A DNA stretch of 64,000 nt from NCBI GenBank assembly GCA_015698045.1, contig BLAL01000252.1, positions 248,001 through 312,000 of the forward strand, in the 5' to 3' direction. Below, piece by piece: positions 35,490 through 47,299 of the stretch. How positions within the stretch are numbered: the first letter of the stretch is position 1; every line of letters starts with the position of its first letter. The position numbers and the translations under genes were made by a program. The stretch is from Rhizophagus clarus. Lineage: Eukaryota; Glomeromycota; Glomeromycetes; Glomerales; Glomeraceae. The notes below the pieces were generated by a model. That model was given only the letters and a program-made list of their open reading frames with translations, did no database searches and was not told the origin of the DNA.

Positions 35490-36204
35490 TAATATTATTT
35501 TAATTATTATGGATTTATAACCATTAGATTCTTCTTGATAAGATGATTTTAATAAGCTTATGATCATTAAATTTTTTTTTATAGTTAAAGGCTATACTTG
35601 GCTATTTATTAAAAAAAAGGCAAAAAATCAATACAAAAAATATAGTTAAGTAACAGATAAGACAAAGCCATCTAATATACAACTACAACACACTCCATCT
35701 TATGTAAATCTATTACACAAGTCCACCTGACCAAGTCCAGCAAGATCAAATGTGTCCCATAATTTTTTCCAAATGGCCAGTATTATCATATGCTAATGTA
35801 AGAGCAATACACATACAAGAAATCTCACTCTTCCCTATAATCCTTACAAAGTACAACATTAAGCAATTACCACCTTACCCAAGTGATGCACATTCACGAT
35901 GCTGAGACTGAATCTGGAAGAAGTCAAAACCAACTAGTATTCAACCTTTAATTAGCGCAGATACATCAAGAGTAAAATTAAAAGTAATTAGTATCACACC
36001 TCTTACATAACTTTGACTAGCCCAACTAGAAATCAACACGTGTTAGCAAAATTTAAAACAAATCATCCAACCATGCATATTCCCCTCCTCTTATATGAAT
36101 CAACAAACAAAATCCTAAAAAAGAAAATTATACCAAACCACCAAAATACTGATCAACATTCCAATACCTCCAACCTCCAAAACTAGAACCTGTAATAATT
36201 AAAA
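35490..36204 (-). other. Higher-complexity block, possible retroelement remnant
   Basis: Between a partial copy of the 36205-36590 repeat (35490-35580) and that repeat itself lies about 600 bp with a more balanced composition than its surroundings (CCACCTGACCAAGTCCAGC, CAAATGGCCAGTATTATC). On the minus strand short open pieces such as IIGKSEISCMCIALTLAY appear between stops. It could be the 3' part of a decayed non-LTR retroelement, but I cannot name it. Confidence 0.3.
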
Positions 36205-36600
36205 TACAGTCAAAATATTTAATATTATACAAATTTTACATATAAAAAATGTTGATCTGGTTTTTAAAATTAAATTTCTCTGTCAATATTAATCCAATCA
36301 TTATAAAATTATTATCATTAGTTTTTTCTTGATGAGACAATTCTAATAAGCCTAAGTTCATTAAAATCTAGTCACTAGAATCCATAGTAATTAAAATAAA
36401 ATTAAAAATATTAAATATTATATGAATTTTATATATATAAAATGCTGATTTGATATTTAAAATTGGATTACTTAGTCAATATTAATCCAATCATTATAAA
36501 ATTACTACCATCTGATTCCTTTTAATGAGATGAACCTAATAAGCTAAAGATCATTAAAATCTGATCATTAGATCATAGAATAATTATATTTTAATAAATA
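36205..36600. repeat. Tandem pair of a dispersed repeat of about 185 bp
   Basis: Two copies (about 36205-36395 and 36396-36595) share GTCAATATTAATCCAATCAT, ATAAAATTA(T/C)TA, TTGATGAGA-like words and AAAATCT(A/G)(G/A)TCA. Related copies occur at 12690-13035 and in part at 35490-35580. No coding capacity. Confidence 0.5.
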
Positions 36601-36620
36601 TCTTTTGAATAAATGTATTT

Positions 36621-36991
36621 GTAATAACCTATTACAAATATTATTTGTAACAACCTTAAAAAAAAAAATTATAAAAAAGTTTATATTTTATAAACTTTTA
36701 AAAAATATTATAATAAATGTATTTTTACTTTCTCAGCAAGTTTGCTTAGAATGACAAAGATAATTTTGAATGTCATTTTTGACTTATTTAACAAAAACCT
36801 TTTTTTCATCAAGTGATTGGTAAAGAAATTTCCTTTTGGAAAGTCAGTGTAATCTTATGTAATAAAATTTTTCATTTTTCTGGAAACAAAAATTTTTTTT
36901 TTTGGATTTGTGTAATGTCATATGATTTAAATTAATCAATAAAAATGCACTAATTAAATTGTTACAAATAATATTTGTAACAAATTGTTAC
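36621..36991. mobile_element. 371-bp MITE with GTAAC(A)A...TTACAAATATTATTTGTAAC ends
   Basis: A 31-bp inverted repeat (left 36621-36651, right 36961-36991, about five mismatches) is itself partly palindromic (TTACAAATATTATTTGTAA). The interior is non-coding. No clear target duplication was found. Confidence 0.5.
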
Positions 36992-37908
36992 AATTAGATT
37001 TACTCATATCTTTTTATAATCACATATATATAAAATTTTTAAAAAAAGATGTGATAGTCAACTAAGGTGACTATATATTTATATAGAATAATGTGACTAT
37101 AACAGAGGTAATTATAAAGAGAGTTGACTGTACAAAATACTGATCCAGCTATGATTGAGTCCTAAAATAAATGCAAGATTTATAACAATTCACATTAATT
37201 TACTCTGATACCTCTCCCACTACCATCTGATGCAAAAGCTAAATAGAAGGCAGCTGCAATCTCTTTAGTTTGAAACTCCATTATTGAATTCATTAAAATT
37301 TTTAGAGTCAATTTCTGACTTTCAATCATATACATGTTATCTAAAATCAAAATATTTCTCAAGAATACATTTCTTAATAAAGAGTGATGAAGTTTATATA
37401 AGAGTGCTATTTATTAAGTAGGAACTAACATCATGAATTATTTGGTTATTTTAATTAGTATTTAATTTAATATTTATTTAAATTTATTAATTTATGTTAA
37501 ATAGTGATTGTTTTAAATTATTTTATTTTATTTTTATTTTTATTTTTAGTTTTATTTTTATTTTTATGTTTGATTTTTTATTTTATTTTTTATTTTTATT
37601 TTTATTTTTGTTAATTTTATTTTGATAGTATATTAATTAATTTTATTATGTCTCAATATTGGCAGCTGATCAAATTGATCTTATAACTAGAAGTATTTAT
37701 ATTAGTTAGAATTCTATCTTTACTTAATAAATGATTTATATGTTTTTAACATCAAAAAAAATAAAAAATATTTAAAGTTTATAATGAATTTTTTTTAATT
37801 GATTTTTATTTATATATGTATTTTTTGATTGAAAATTACATTATTTTAAAAATAGTAATAAATATTAAATTTCAATAAAATTATATAATTAATAAAATAA
37901 AATTAAAT
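36992..37908. other. Intergenic DNA with a pogo-type end and a coding scrap
   Basis: Near 37100-37132 the minus strand reads TACAGTCAACTCTCTTTATA then ATTACCTCTGTTATAGTCAC, another pogo/Tigger-like terminus. At 37195-37345 a minus-strand open stretch reads YMIESQKLTLKILMNSIMEF and ends GSGRGIRVN at a stop. It looks like a real C-terminus of an unknown protein, but no further exons were found. The rest, including TTTATTTTTATTTTTA runs at 37520-37620, shows nothing. Confidence 0.35.
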
Positions 37909-37916
37909 ATTTTTAA

Positions 37917-39744
37917 GAAATAATTTATTTAACACATCCCTACGTTATAACGCATCCCTTATCACGTGTTTAATTGTTTTTATTTATTTATCAAATAATC
38001 AAAATAATCATAAGCTGTTAAGCGCGTTGCAACTTTTCATTTTGTCTCTAAGAAGCGTTCCTATAAAAAAAACCAATAAAAAAATGTTAGAAATGTTCTT
38101 AAACAAAATTAATGAAAAAAAAGAAATAAACCTTACCTTTTTGTCTCCAGAAGTCTCCAGGGGGTACTTCTATAAAAAAAAAGATAATAGAGGAACGTTA
38201 GAGAATATTCTTAAACAAGATTAATGAAAAAAAAGAAACAACCCTTACCTTTTCATTTCCAGATGTCTCCAAAGGCATTTCAGGTATGGCATTTTTTTCT
38301 TATCTTTTTTCAATTTTATTTTCATATTTCATTTTTATTAACTATTTTTTTTTCTTTTTATAATTTATCTTTTGTTAATTTATTCGTCTTTTTTTTTATT
38401 TTCATTTACTTTCTTTTTTTTCATTATTGCTCCTTTTTCCTTTCATTCTCATAATTGTTTCATTCTTATCACCATTTTGTTCTCATTGTTGTTTTATCCT
38501 TATCAATCATCGTTTCATCTTTATCATCAATTATCATTTCATCCTTATTATCAATTATCATTTTGTCTGTCCTTATCATCGATTATTGTTTCATATATCT
38601 ATTCTCGATTTCATTTTATCATCATCATTTCGCCTCCTTTTTTTTTAGATCTTAGTTTTGCAAATAAGGTATGGCATTTTTTCTTATCTTTTTTTTCAAT
38701 TTTGTTTTCATATTTTATTTTTACTAACTATTTTTCTTCTTTTTATGATTTATCTTTCATTAATTTATTCTCTTTTCTTTTCATTTTTATTTACTTTCTT
38801 CTTTTTTATTATCACTTCTTTTTTCTTTCATTCTCATAATCATTTCATCCTTATCACCATTTTGTCCTCATCATTATTTCATCCTCATCAATCATCATTT
38901 TGTCTTCATCATCAATTATTATTTCATCCTTATCATCAATTATTGTTTTATCTGTCCTTATCATTGATTATTATTTCATCCATCCTCATTATCAATTATC
39001 GTTTTGTCTTCACCATCAATTATCATTTTGTTTTCATCATTGATTATCATTTCATCCTTATTATTTTGTTTTTATCATTGTTTTGTTTTTATCATTATTT
39101 TATTCTTATTATCTTTTTATTTCTCCTCATTATCTTTTTATCTTTTCATTCCTTTCTTATCATCTCTTCATTTTTCATCATCCTTTCATTTTGTTCATCT
39201 CCCTTTTGTCATCCTTTCATTTTTTTGTTCCCTTCTTGTCATCTTTTCTTTTTTTTGCCTCTCCCATTATCTTTTTATTTTTATTTCTATTTCCTTTCAT
39301 TTTGTCTTTATTTCCTTTTGTTTTTGATCCTGTTCCTTTTATTTTTGCATTTTTTCCCTCTTCTTTTCACTATCTTTCTTTTTTTTTACTATATTTTTTG
39401 TCTTCTATCATCTTCGTTATCTCCAATTATTTGTTTCTAATATTATTTTCATTATTTCTTTCTCTTATTATCATAATTATTAGGCTTCCTTTTTTTGTAT
39501 CATTATTATCATTACTAGTTATGTTAAAGATAAATAATTGTAAAAAATATTATCTTTGATAAACAGAGTTTAAAGGAATAAAGTCATAGTTTAATATATA
39601 AATTTTGTTATTTTTTTTGTACAATAAATTTTAGCTAATTATTTTAATTCTTAATGATAATCTAAATTAAACTGCAACCAATAAAATTTATCACATGATA
39701 GAAGGGTGCGTTACAACATAGAGTGCGTTAAATAAATTTACTCT
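37917..39744 (+). mobile_element. TIR element, family A copy 3 (1.8 kb)
   Basis: It is in the same orientation as copy 2. Left end GAAATAATTTATTTAACACA, right end TGCGTTAAATAAATTTACTCT, with an exact 8-bp duplication ATTTTTAA at 37909-37916 and 39745-39752. The order of internal parts matches copy 2. First come minus-strand splice-like cores near 38050-38260, then CATTTCCAG/ATGTCTCCAAAGGC../GTATGG near 38258-38290, then the TTATCATTTCGTC low-complexity repeats, then a conserved tail from about 39340. That tail ends TTGATAAACAGAGTTTAAAG, then the right TIR. No transposase is encoded. Confidence 0.85.
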
Positions 39745-39752
39745 ATTTTTAA

Positions 39753-41664
39753 TATACATATAATAGTTATTAACTTTATATTATTTAACTCTATTATATA
39801 AATAGATTATATTTATATTAAATAATTAATATTTATATTATATATTTATTTTATAATTTATTTATTTATTTGCTTTAAAAAATAAATTTTCTTTATATAT
39901 AATATATTATATATAATAAATACTTTAAAAAAAAATATTAATTTTTAATAAAATTTACTATATATAATAAGTCATAGTATTGCTCTATGCATAGTATTCC
40001 TTTATGCATAGTATTCCTCACTCTTTTACCTGACAAAAAGTTCTATTTTTTATTGATTTTATTATTTAATAAATCTAATTTTATTCAGATATTATGTAAA
40101 AGTAATTTTCTAGTTACTATACAATCTTTTAAATACATTTTATTTATAATAAAATTTGAGTTATTGATATAGTAATACAAGATCAATACTCAGAAATTTG
40201 CAAGATACTATGATTTGTAATATATAGTAATAGTATTATTTTAAATTTTAATTATTTAAATTAAATTATAATAAAATTAATTTTTAAATTTAGTATGATA
40301 GCTATTATTTATAAATAATAATAATATTATATGATTACAAACTTTTATAAATTGTAAATTAAATAGTAAAAAGAAAAAATTAAACTAATAAAATGATAAA
40401 ATAACATGTATTAAATATTTCTATTAGTTTATTTTAATAAATTTAATAAAAATTTTAATTAAAATTATAGGTTAAAGTTTGATAATTTTAATAAATAATA
40501 ATAATAAAAATATAAAATTTTAGTTTAATTTTTATGGAATTTTTAAGATTTTATAAAATTCCATAAAAATCCATAAAAATTCCATATAATATAATAAAAA
40601 AAAATTTGTTAATTATGTGATAATTATTATATTTTAACAAAGGATTTTATTTTTTTTTTGCATCTGCAATACATCACACCCTGAACACTCTGAGCAAAAT
40701 TATGGTAATACCAGGTAAAATTAAACATGTGACATTTAACTAGAAGTGTGAAAAATAGAGTTTTTACAACTGAAAAAACTTAAGTCTTCAGAATATATAT
40801 AAAAAAAATGAAAAGAAAAGGGGTGTAATACAAATAACAAAAAGGGTGCAATGTATCGCAGGTGTTAAGATTGCCTACTTAAACTAATTTTAATAATACT
40901 TTACTATTGTTTCACTATTTAATATGATTTACTATAAGTTTTGATATTTGTCAAGTTTTGCTAATTTTTTACTAATATTTTAATATAGTTTTGTCAAGTT
41001 TTATCCTTTTGACATTTAGACAGTTTGCTAAACTACTTAATTTCACTCAGCAATCTTAGCAGATGCGGAAAATAATTAAACTCTTTAACAAAATACTTTA
41101 AAAAATAGATTATATAATATATATAATATAAATAAATAAGATTGCAAATTTTAAATTATTGGCATTTATAAGTAATAGCCACTATAACAAATAAAATTTA
41201 ATAAAATATTTTATAATTTTAGATTTAATTTTATTTAAATTTTATTAATATTTTAATATATAGGGAATTTAAATATTTAATTTATAATTTATATATAAAA
41301 TAAAGAGTTTGATATTAAAAATTAAGGTTAATTATATAATAATATAAATTAAAATATATAAAAATTAAATTTATTAATATAAAATTATATACTTTTTATT
41401 AAAAATCTGATAAATTTTTTAAGCACTAAAAATGATTTACTTATAAATTTAAAAAAAAATGCTTATTTTTAATATTATAAGTAATAGATTTTTTACTTTT
41501 AAACTTATAATTATAAAAAGTTATTTTTAATAATTGAAAATTTAAAATAAATATTAGAAAAAAAATTTTTTTTTAAAAAAAAATTTCTAAGTAAAATAAA
41601 TTCAGATCATTTGACTGATTTAGAATATTTGTTATTTAAAAAAAAATATTTTAACTATTTTTAT
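39753..41664. other. A+T-rich intergenic DNA with a small TIR element
   Basis: No gene is seen. At 40661-40864 the ends CATCTGCAATACATCACACC and (minus strand) CACCTGCGATACATTGCACC form an imperfect inverted repeat of about 22 bp, probably a MITE of about 200 bp. ATGGAATTTTTAAG / TTCCATAAAAATCC inverted repeats lie at 40535-40590. Confidence 0.4.
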
Positions 41665-42294
41665 ATTATCGCTGTTTTCGAATTGCTGTGATCAGGTGAT
41701 TTATCGATCAATTAAAAAAAAAATACCGAAAATAGCTGAAACAACTGAAAACAATTAATTTATCAAAAATACTCTTATTAAACACATACAAAAAATACTT
41801 TTTATAAATATTTTTCTTAAAAAACACTAAACTTGACGCCTTTAACATTCTTTATTATGTTTATAAGATGTTTTATAATGTGTTTTTTTATTTATTAAAA
41901 ACTAAAGATCTAAATAAAAAAAAATAGTTAGAAATAAAAAAAAAAGGAAAGAAATGAAAAAAAAGAAAAAAAAAACTAATAAAATAAAAAAAATATTACC
42001 TGTTACTTAGTAGTGAACTTTTAGAATCGTTAGGAATCAGTTTTTAGGAATTGGTTTTTAGGAATCGTTCTCTAGAAATCGGAGGAATCAGTTTATAAAC
42101 TATAGTAGTAAAAAAGGATGAACGATAAAAAAAATATTAGTAAAGTTTGTATAATGGTGGCTTAGCATTACACAGATCAAATGATGTCTGTGATATTTAT
42201 AGTAAAAAATGATTTTAATTTGTGTAATCTAAAATCAATTTTTATTTATATAAAAAAAAGCCGCTGATCACAGTAATTTGAAAATAGCGATAAT
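41665..42294. mobile_element. 630-bp MITE with ATTATCGCTRTTTTC ends
   Basis: The left end ATTATCGCTGTTTTCGAATT continuing GCTGTGATCAG and the right end, minus strand ATTATCGCTATTTTCAAATT continuing ACTGTGATCAG, form a TIR of about 31 bp with four mismatches. Inside are short repeats of AGGAATCGTT/AGGAATCAG (about 42020-42090) and GAAAATAGCTGAAAC. There is no gene and no certain duplication. Confidence 0.6.
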
Positions 42295-43598
42295 GATTTT
42301 AGTTTTTACATTAAATTTAAAAAAAAATTAGTACTTTAATTTGTAATGATTTTATATTTTATTATATATAACTTAATTCTAATTTTAATAATTAAATTTT
42401 TTATTTTTTTATATAGATTATGAATTAATTATAAATAAAAAGTTTTTTAATAGATTTTTTTATTTAATATTAAAAAAAATTAAAATTTTGTTTATAATTA
42501 ATGATAAAATTGGATTTTATATTCTGATCAAATTAGTTTTTATTGTTTTTTAAAAATTGAAAAAAAAAAATTAAAAACCAGATTATCATAAAATTTTTAT
42601 ATTATAAAACTATAAAATTAAAATTATAATAATTTATTTGTGATTTTAATTTGAACTGGCCTTTAATTAAGAGTATAATATATGTTAAATATAAAACTTA
42701 CAAATTTATTTAATAAGGATAAATTTCATTAGATTAATAAATCAAGTATTCAATGATAAATATGGACTTTTCTAATTCTGGCCCGAATTATCAAGTATTA
42801 CGAATTTTAATTTAATCAAACTTCACGTGAATTTTTCGTAATTAAAGGAGATTTATTTTATTAAGTGCGGATGAAATTTCACTTGAAAAAAAAAATAAAT
42901 TAAATAACTTAAAATTTTTCATCTTTTTTTGAAATTATATTTACTTTTTGTATTTTTAGTCTTTTTGGTTGAAATTTACATCAACAAGTAAAGGTGATGA
43001 TGTGGTGGTGTGGAAGAAAGGAAAAGAAAATGAATTTGATTTATATAATTTGAAATATACTGAAAAGAAAAGAAATAACTACATGCAAGAAGAAAAAGAA
43101 AAAAATGAATTCAAAAAAAAATGCTTGAGTAAATAAATCTTAAGAAATGATTTGTTCACCTAAGCATTAAATATTTGGAAGGAAAAAAAAATTTACAATC
43201 AAGAAGGGAAGAAAAAAATGCAAGTATATATTTATAAAAAAAAGACATACAAGTTTTTTTTTTTTTAAAAAAGAAAAAATAATAATTTGCTATACACCGT
43301 ATAAATCTTTAATCTTAACTTCATAATATATATATTTTATACGTAAATAAAAAAAAAAAAAAAAATTGCTTCGCTAATGGAATAATTTGTAAGAAAAAAT
43401 AAAATAAAATAAAATTGTTCGTGAAAATGCTTTTAAAAAAAAGAAAAAAGAAAAAAGAAAAAAAAATATCTACATATCTACACCATGTTTTCTATATTTT
43501 TTTTTTCTATTTTTCTTTTTTTTTCTCTTTTATTATTATTCTTAAATTTTTCTAAATTCAAGCAATCAAGCCATAATGAAACGATCCTTTCTTATAAT
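42295..43598. other. A+T-rich DNA and 3' flank of the GATA gene
   Basis: No coding sequence is recognised. From about 42950 to 43598 the composition shifts to A-rich words with AAGAAAAAG on the plus strand, continuous with the end of the minus-strand gene at 43599, so this is probably its 3' untranslated region and terminator zone. Confidence 0.4.
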
Positions 43599-45512
43599 TC
43601 AACATTCATGATCTTCAGATAAAACCTGTTTCAAGATATCACACCTTCGTTCCAAAACACCAAGAAAACCTTCAACTTGTTTTCGTGACATCTTACCAAC
43701 CAATGCCTTAAATCGAGAATCATCAAAATCGAATTGTGGAGGCATATAGGGTACTGTTGTTGTATAAGTTTGCTGTTGATGAATAGTAGCTTGCGGCACC
43801 ATTGAAACAGGTGAAGACACAAGTTGTGATTGAGGGATCATTAAAGGCATAATTGGTCGTTGACCTGGCAAAAGTGTTTGAATTGTAAGATGTTGAGGTG
43901 TAGTTGGACTTTGTGGATTCGAGTCCAAAGATTCTGATCCTGAGCCATCAAGGCTACCATTTGGATTTCCATTTGCAGCACCCCAATCACGACGACGACG
44001 TTGAATTTTGGCCTTTCGCATAGCGACAGGACGATCTCTGTTATGCAATTTAGCATACAAGCCACAAGCATTACAAATAGGTTGACCTTTCTCGTTCTTT
44101 CTCCATAATGGTGTTTGAGTTTGAGCACAGTTAACACAACGAATCGGTGCTTCGGTCGCTGCAGGTACAACAGTAGTAACAACCTGTTGAGGTTGATGTT
44201 GGGGTTGGGGTTGAACTTGAGGCTGATGTTGATGTTGAGGCTGTGACTGCGGTTGAACCTGTTGTTGAACTGAAACTTCACTCGATGTGCTAGAAGCTGT
44301 GTTCTTTCTTGAAGCCGGAAGGGTATAAGGTCCGGTATTAGAACTTGGCTTATTTCTGATATGCAAAGGACGGTGAGTATTATATTGTTTATAATATAAA
44401 CCACACGCATTGCATAAAGAATGCATCCTATCAGGAGTTCGACGCCAAAGAGGGGTCTTGTTAACACCGCAATTATAACATTCAAGATTGCGAGGTGGTT
44501 TTGAACTAGTATGTTTCTTAGTTGTAGTTGATTTTGATTTTTGAGATGGTGGTGGTGGATTAACAGCTGAAGGAGCGACGACTGTTGTTGTCACTGATGA
44601 TGATGATGTATTTGTTGGCTGAACGGGTGAAGGTGGTGGTGAAGTGAAAGGTGAAGTATGAGACGATGTTGAATTAATAGGAGATGAGTCTGATTCATGG
44701 CGTGAAGTATCGCCTAAATTTGTAAAAAAAAAAAATAAAAATAAAAATAAAAATAAAAAATAAAATAAATAAATAAACAAAATTATTTTTATAAAATCAA
44801 TAATCACTATTCCCGAAAGAAACATAAAATCCGTCGGATACTTACTGCTTGAAGATTGTGAATTTTGTTGTTCATTATCGGGTTCAAGCTTAATATAAGC
44901 TTCAATTTCATCTTTCTGTTTAACTTTCCTATTATTTCGAGATGAAGTTGAATGACATTGTATAGTAGGTGAAACCATAGCCAAAGCGTTAGCTTCAGCT
45001 AAGGAAGGAAAACCGTCAGCAAAGAAATCCAAAGAATTATTTAATTCATCTAAAAGGACGTTGTCATCAAAAGTACCACTCATCATCTCAGGACTTTCGC
45101 TCTCGCCAAAATTCGAGTTTACTGGGGAGTCTAAACAAGAAGGCGACATTTTATCTTCTGTAGGGCTGCCTAGCATAACATCAGAAGGATCAAATAGAGC
45201 TTCATCCATCATAAAAGATTCATCAAGTGGAGTTGATATTTGTTGCATTACAGGAGCTGAAGCTAAAGGACCGTTTAATAACCACTGAAATTTTTGTTCG
45301 GTGGTCATTCCGTTCGTAAGAGCAAGAGACGACATGATATCGTTATCTGGCATAGACTCAACGATAGATGTATTTATCATCTGATAGTTAGGAATTTGCA
45401 CCTGCAAAACCTTGTTATCGGGCGACTCTGGAACTGTTTCGTAGGCGCCTGAAAGATTTGGTGCGTAGAAAAAAGCGCTATCGACGTTCATCATAATATG
45501 ATTAGGTCCCAT
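43599..45512 (-). CDS. GATA-type transcription factor with two zinc fingers
   Basis: Two exons, 45512-44846 and 44713-43599, give 593 residues; the 132-nt intron (44714-44845, GTAAGT..TTTAG) is a multiple of three without stops. Finger 1 (about residues 301-326) reads CYNCGVNKTPLWRR..CNACG with 18 residues between the Cys pairs. Finger 2 (about 415-439) reads CVNCAQTQTPLWRK..CNACG with 17, followed by a basic tail (MRKAKIQRRRRDWG). The N-terminal 220 residues are acidic and Ser-rich, with a conserved-looking TTEQKFQWLLNGPL, and may be an activation region. The finger linker is Gln/Pro/His-rich and lacks the Cys-rich centre of siderophore-type GATA repressors. A conserved C-terminal helix (GKMSRKQVEGFLGVLERRCD) follows. 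It should bind WGATAR sites in the nucleus; its targets are unknown. Confidence 0.92.
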   Translation of the reverse strand: MGPNHIMMNVDSAFFYAPNLSGAYETVPESPDNKVLQVQIPNYQMINTSIVESMPDNDIMSSLALTNGMTTEQKFQWLLNGPLASAPVMQQISTPLDESFMMDEALFDPSDVMLGSPTEDKMSPSCLDSPVNSNFGESESPEMMSGTFDDNVLLDELNNSLDFFADGFPSLAEANALAMVSPTIQCHSTSSRNNRKVKQKDEIEAYIKLEPDNEQQNSQSSSSKYPTDFMFLSGIVIIDFIKIILFIYLFYFLFLFLFLFFFFTNLGDTSRHESDSSPINSTSSHTSPFTSPPPSPVQPTNTSSSSVTTTVVAPSAVNPPPPSQKSKSTTTKKHTSSKPPRNLECYNCGVNKTPLWRRTPDRMHSLCNACGLYYKQYNTHRPLHIRNKPSSNTGPYTLPASRKNTASSTSSEVSVQQQVQPQSQPQHQHQPQVQPQPQHQPQQVVTTVVPAATEAPIRCVNCAQTQTPLWRKNEKGQPICNACGLYAKLHNRDRPVAMRKAKIQRRRRDWGAANGNPNGSLDGSGSESLDSNPQSPTTPQHLTIQTLLPGQRPIMPLMIPQSQLVSSPVSMVPQATIHQQQTYTTTVPYMPPQFDFDDSRFKALVGKMSRKQVEGFLGVLERRCDILKQVLSEDHEC

Positions 45513-46104
45513 TGTAGGTAGTATTGTTGAAATTGACGATTGGATAGTTTTGTGGAAAATAATAAAAAGTGATTGTTTAACAAAAAAAGAAAAGGAAATT
45601 AGGAATGATTCTTTTTAGGCGATTTGCGTTTTTTTTTTTCAATATAAATGTGACCAACTATATGAGAATAAAAAAAAACTATGTGGCTCTATGCTCAATA
45701 TAAATAAATTTTTTCTTCTTTTTTTTTTTTTTTTGCTATGGTATGCAACTAATTGATATCGCTTGATTGTGTTGTTTTTTGAAGCGAAAATTTCTCTGGC
45801 GCTAATAAAATATTTATAATATTGTGTAATGGTTGTTAAAAAAAAAAAATTTAATAATAATTATAAAAAAATTTGCGGTTCAATCGACATCGGTTCCAAC
45901 GTGATTGCCGTTGTGCATGTAAAAATAATTCATTGTTTTGTAATAAATAAAAAAAACAATAATTAAATAATTAAAAAAAAGCTTCGCTTTCTCTTTAAAT
46001 AATTAAATAATAAAGGAGTTATAAAAGAAACATGTTATCTACAATTAGATAAAAGAAAGAGTTTTTTAAGAGGAAAAAAAAAGAAAAAAATATATATATA
46101 TAAT

Positions 46105-46141
<37 letters not shown>

Positions 46142-47288
46142 TTCTTGAAATAAAAAAAAAAACAAGCGTGTTTATGTAGCGATTTCAGAAATATAACAAT
46201 ACTTTTTCCAATATATTTTTGTCTTCAGGCAAGAAGAAAGTATTTTCGCGTAAATTTTTTTTTATTATTCTTAGTAAGATTTCTACTTACTCTTTTGCTA
46301 AAGCCGAATTTTTTAGTTCCAGGCTGAGGAGGAAAACTTGCAAAGGCTTGAAGCGTATTTTTATAAGAAAAAAAAATTAACTCTTCGTAACACAAAAGAA
46401 TTACGGACTTATTCGGAATACATAATACTATACTAGTATAAATCATTTCAAAATGATTGAAAGAGGCTGGCTTAGAATAGTATATTTTTTTTTAGTTGAA
46501 CCAATAAAAATGAGTGTTGGTAGAATTGCCAATTAGAAACCTCGAAATCTTAAACTCAGTGTAATATATAGTAACTCAGTATGATATCACCTTTTTTTTT
46601 GGGAAAAATAAAAAAAAAAAAAAATGAAAAAATAATTTTTTTTTTTTTTGGAAATGTCATTTGCACATGCTGCATACAGCAAAAACTTCCTAAATTCTAA
46701 TAGAATATGTAAAAAGACATTATTATAAGAAACATTATTATTGTTATTATTATTATTTCGTCGTTTTTTATAGACGTGGATTTCAGACTTTATGGATGAA
46801 GAAAAATAATGATTTCTCAATTTAAGCACATTTTTTAAATTTCACATTATTTGTTTTTTTTTGACGCAGTAGTTATCATTCACGAGCATATTCACCTGAC
46901 TTGGAATGTTTTTGTCGTCACAATATAAATTAGAATTATCACAAGTATTGAAACTAAACCAAATATTTTATAAGAGGGAAAAAAGTTTTCTCCCAAAAAA
47001 AAAACTTGGCGATTACCTTTTTTTTTTCAGCCAAAGGCTTATCCTAATAACAAAAATTCTTATTATCACACAACGGCAATGGCCACACAGACTTTAAAAC
47101 ATTAAAGCGAATGTAAAAGAAAAGAATGTTATTATTTAAGCCCACTATGTAATAGTCATGCAATGCGATTCTTTTGATAAACCATTTATGGAAGGATTCT
47201 CGCTGTCAGAATCCAATTGAATTAATTTTTTTTTTTGTTACCTAGAATAAAAAAAATTGTTGCTCCTTAAAGTTTGTACGACACTGCG

Positions 47289-47299
47289 AGATAAGATAA
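47289..47299 (+). promoter_or_regulatory. Tandem GATA site AGATAAGATAA
   Basis: Two overlapping WGATAR sites on the plus strand, 1.8 kb upstream of the GATA gene start. Paired GATA sites are the known target form for factors with two fingers or that act as dimers. Use in autoregulation is inference. Confidence 0.4.

Noticed and set aside
43631..44485. Additional minus-strand genes within the GATA factor
   Set aside because: These are other-frame shadows of the GATA coding sequence, which has the recognisable zinc fingers.
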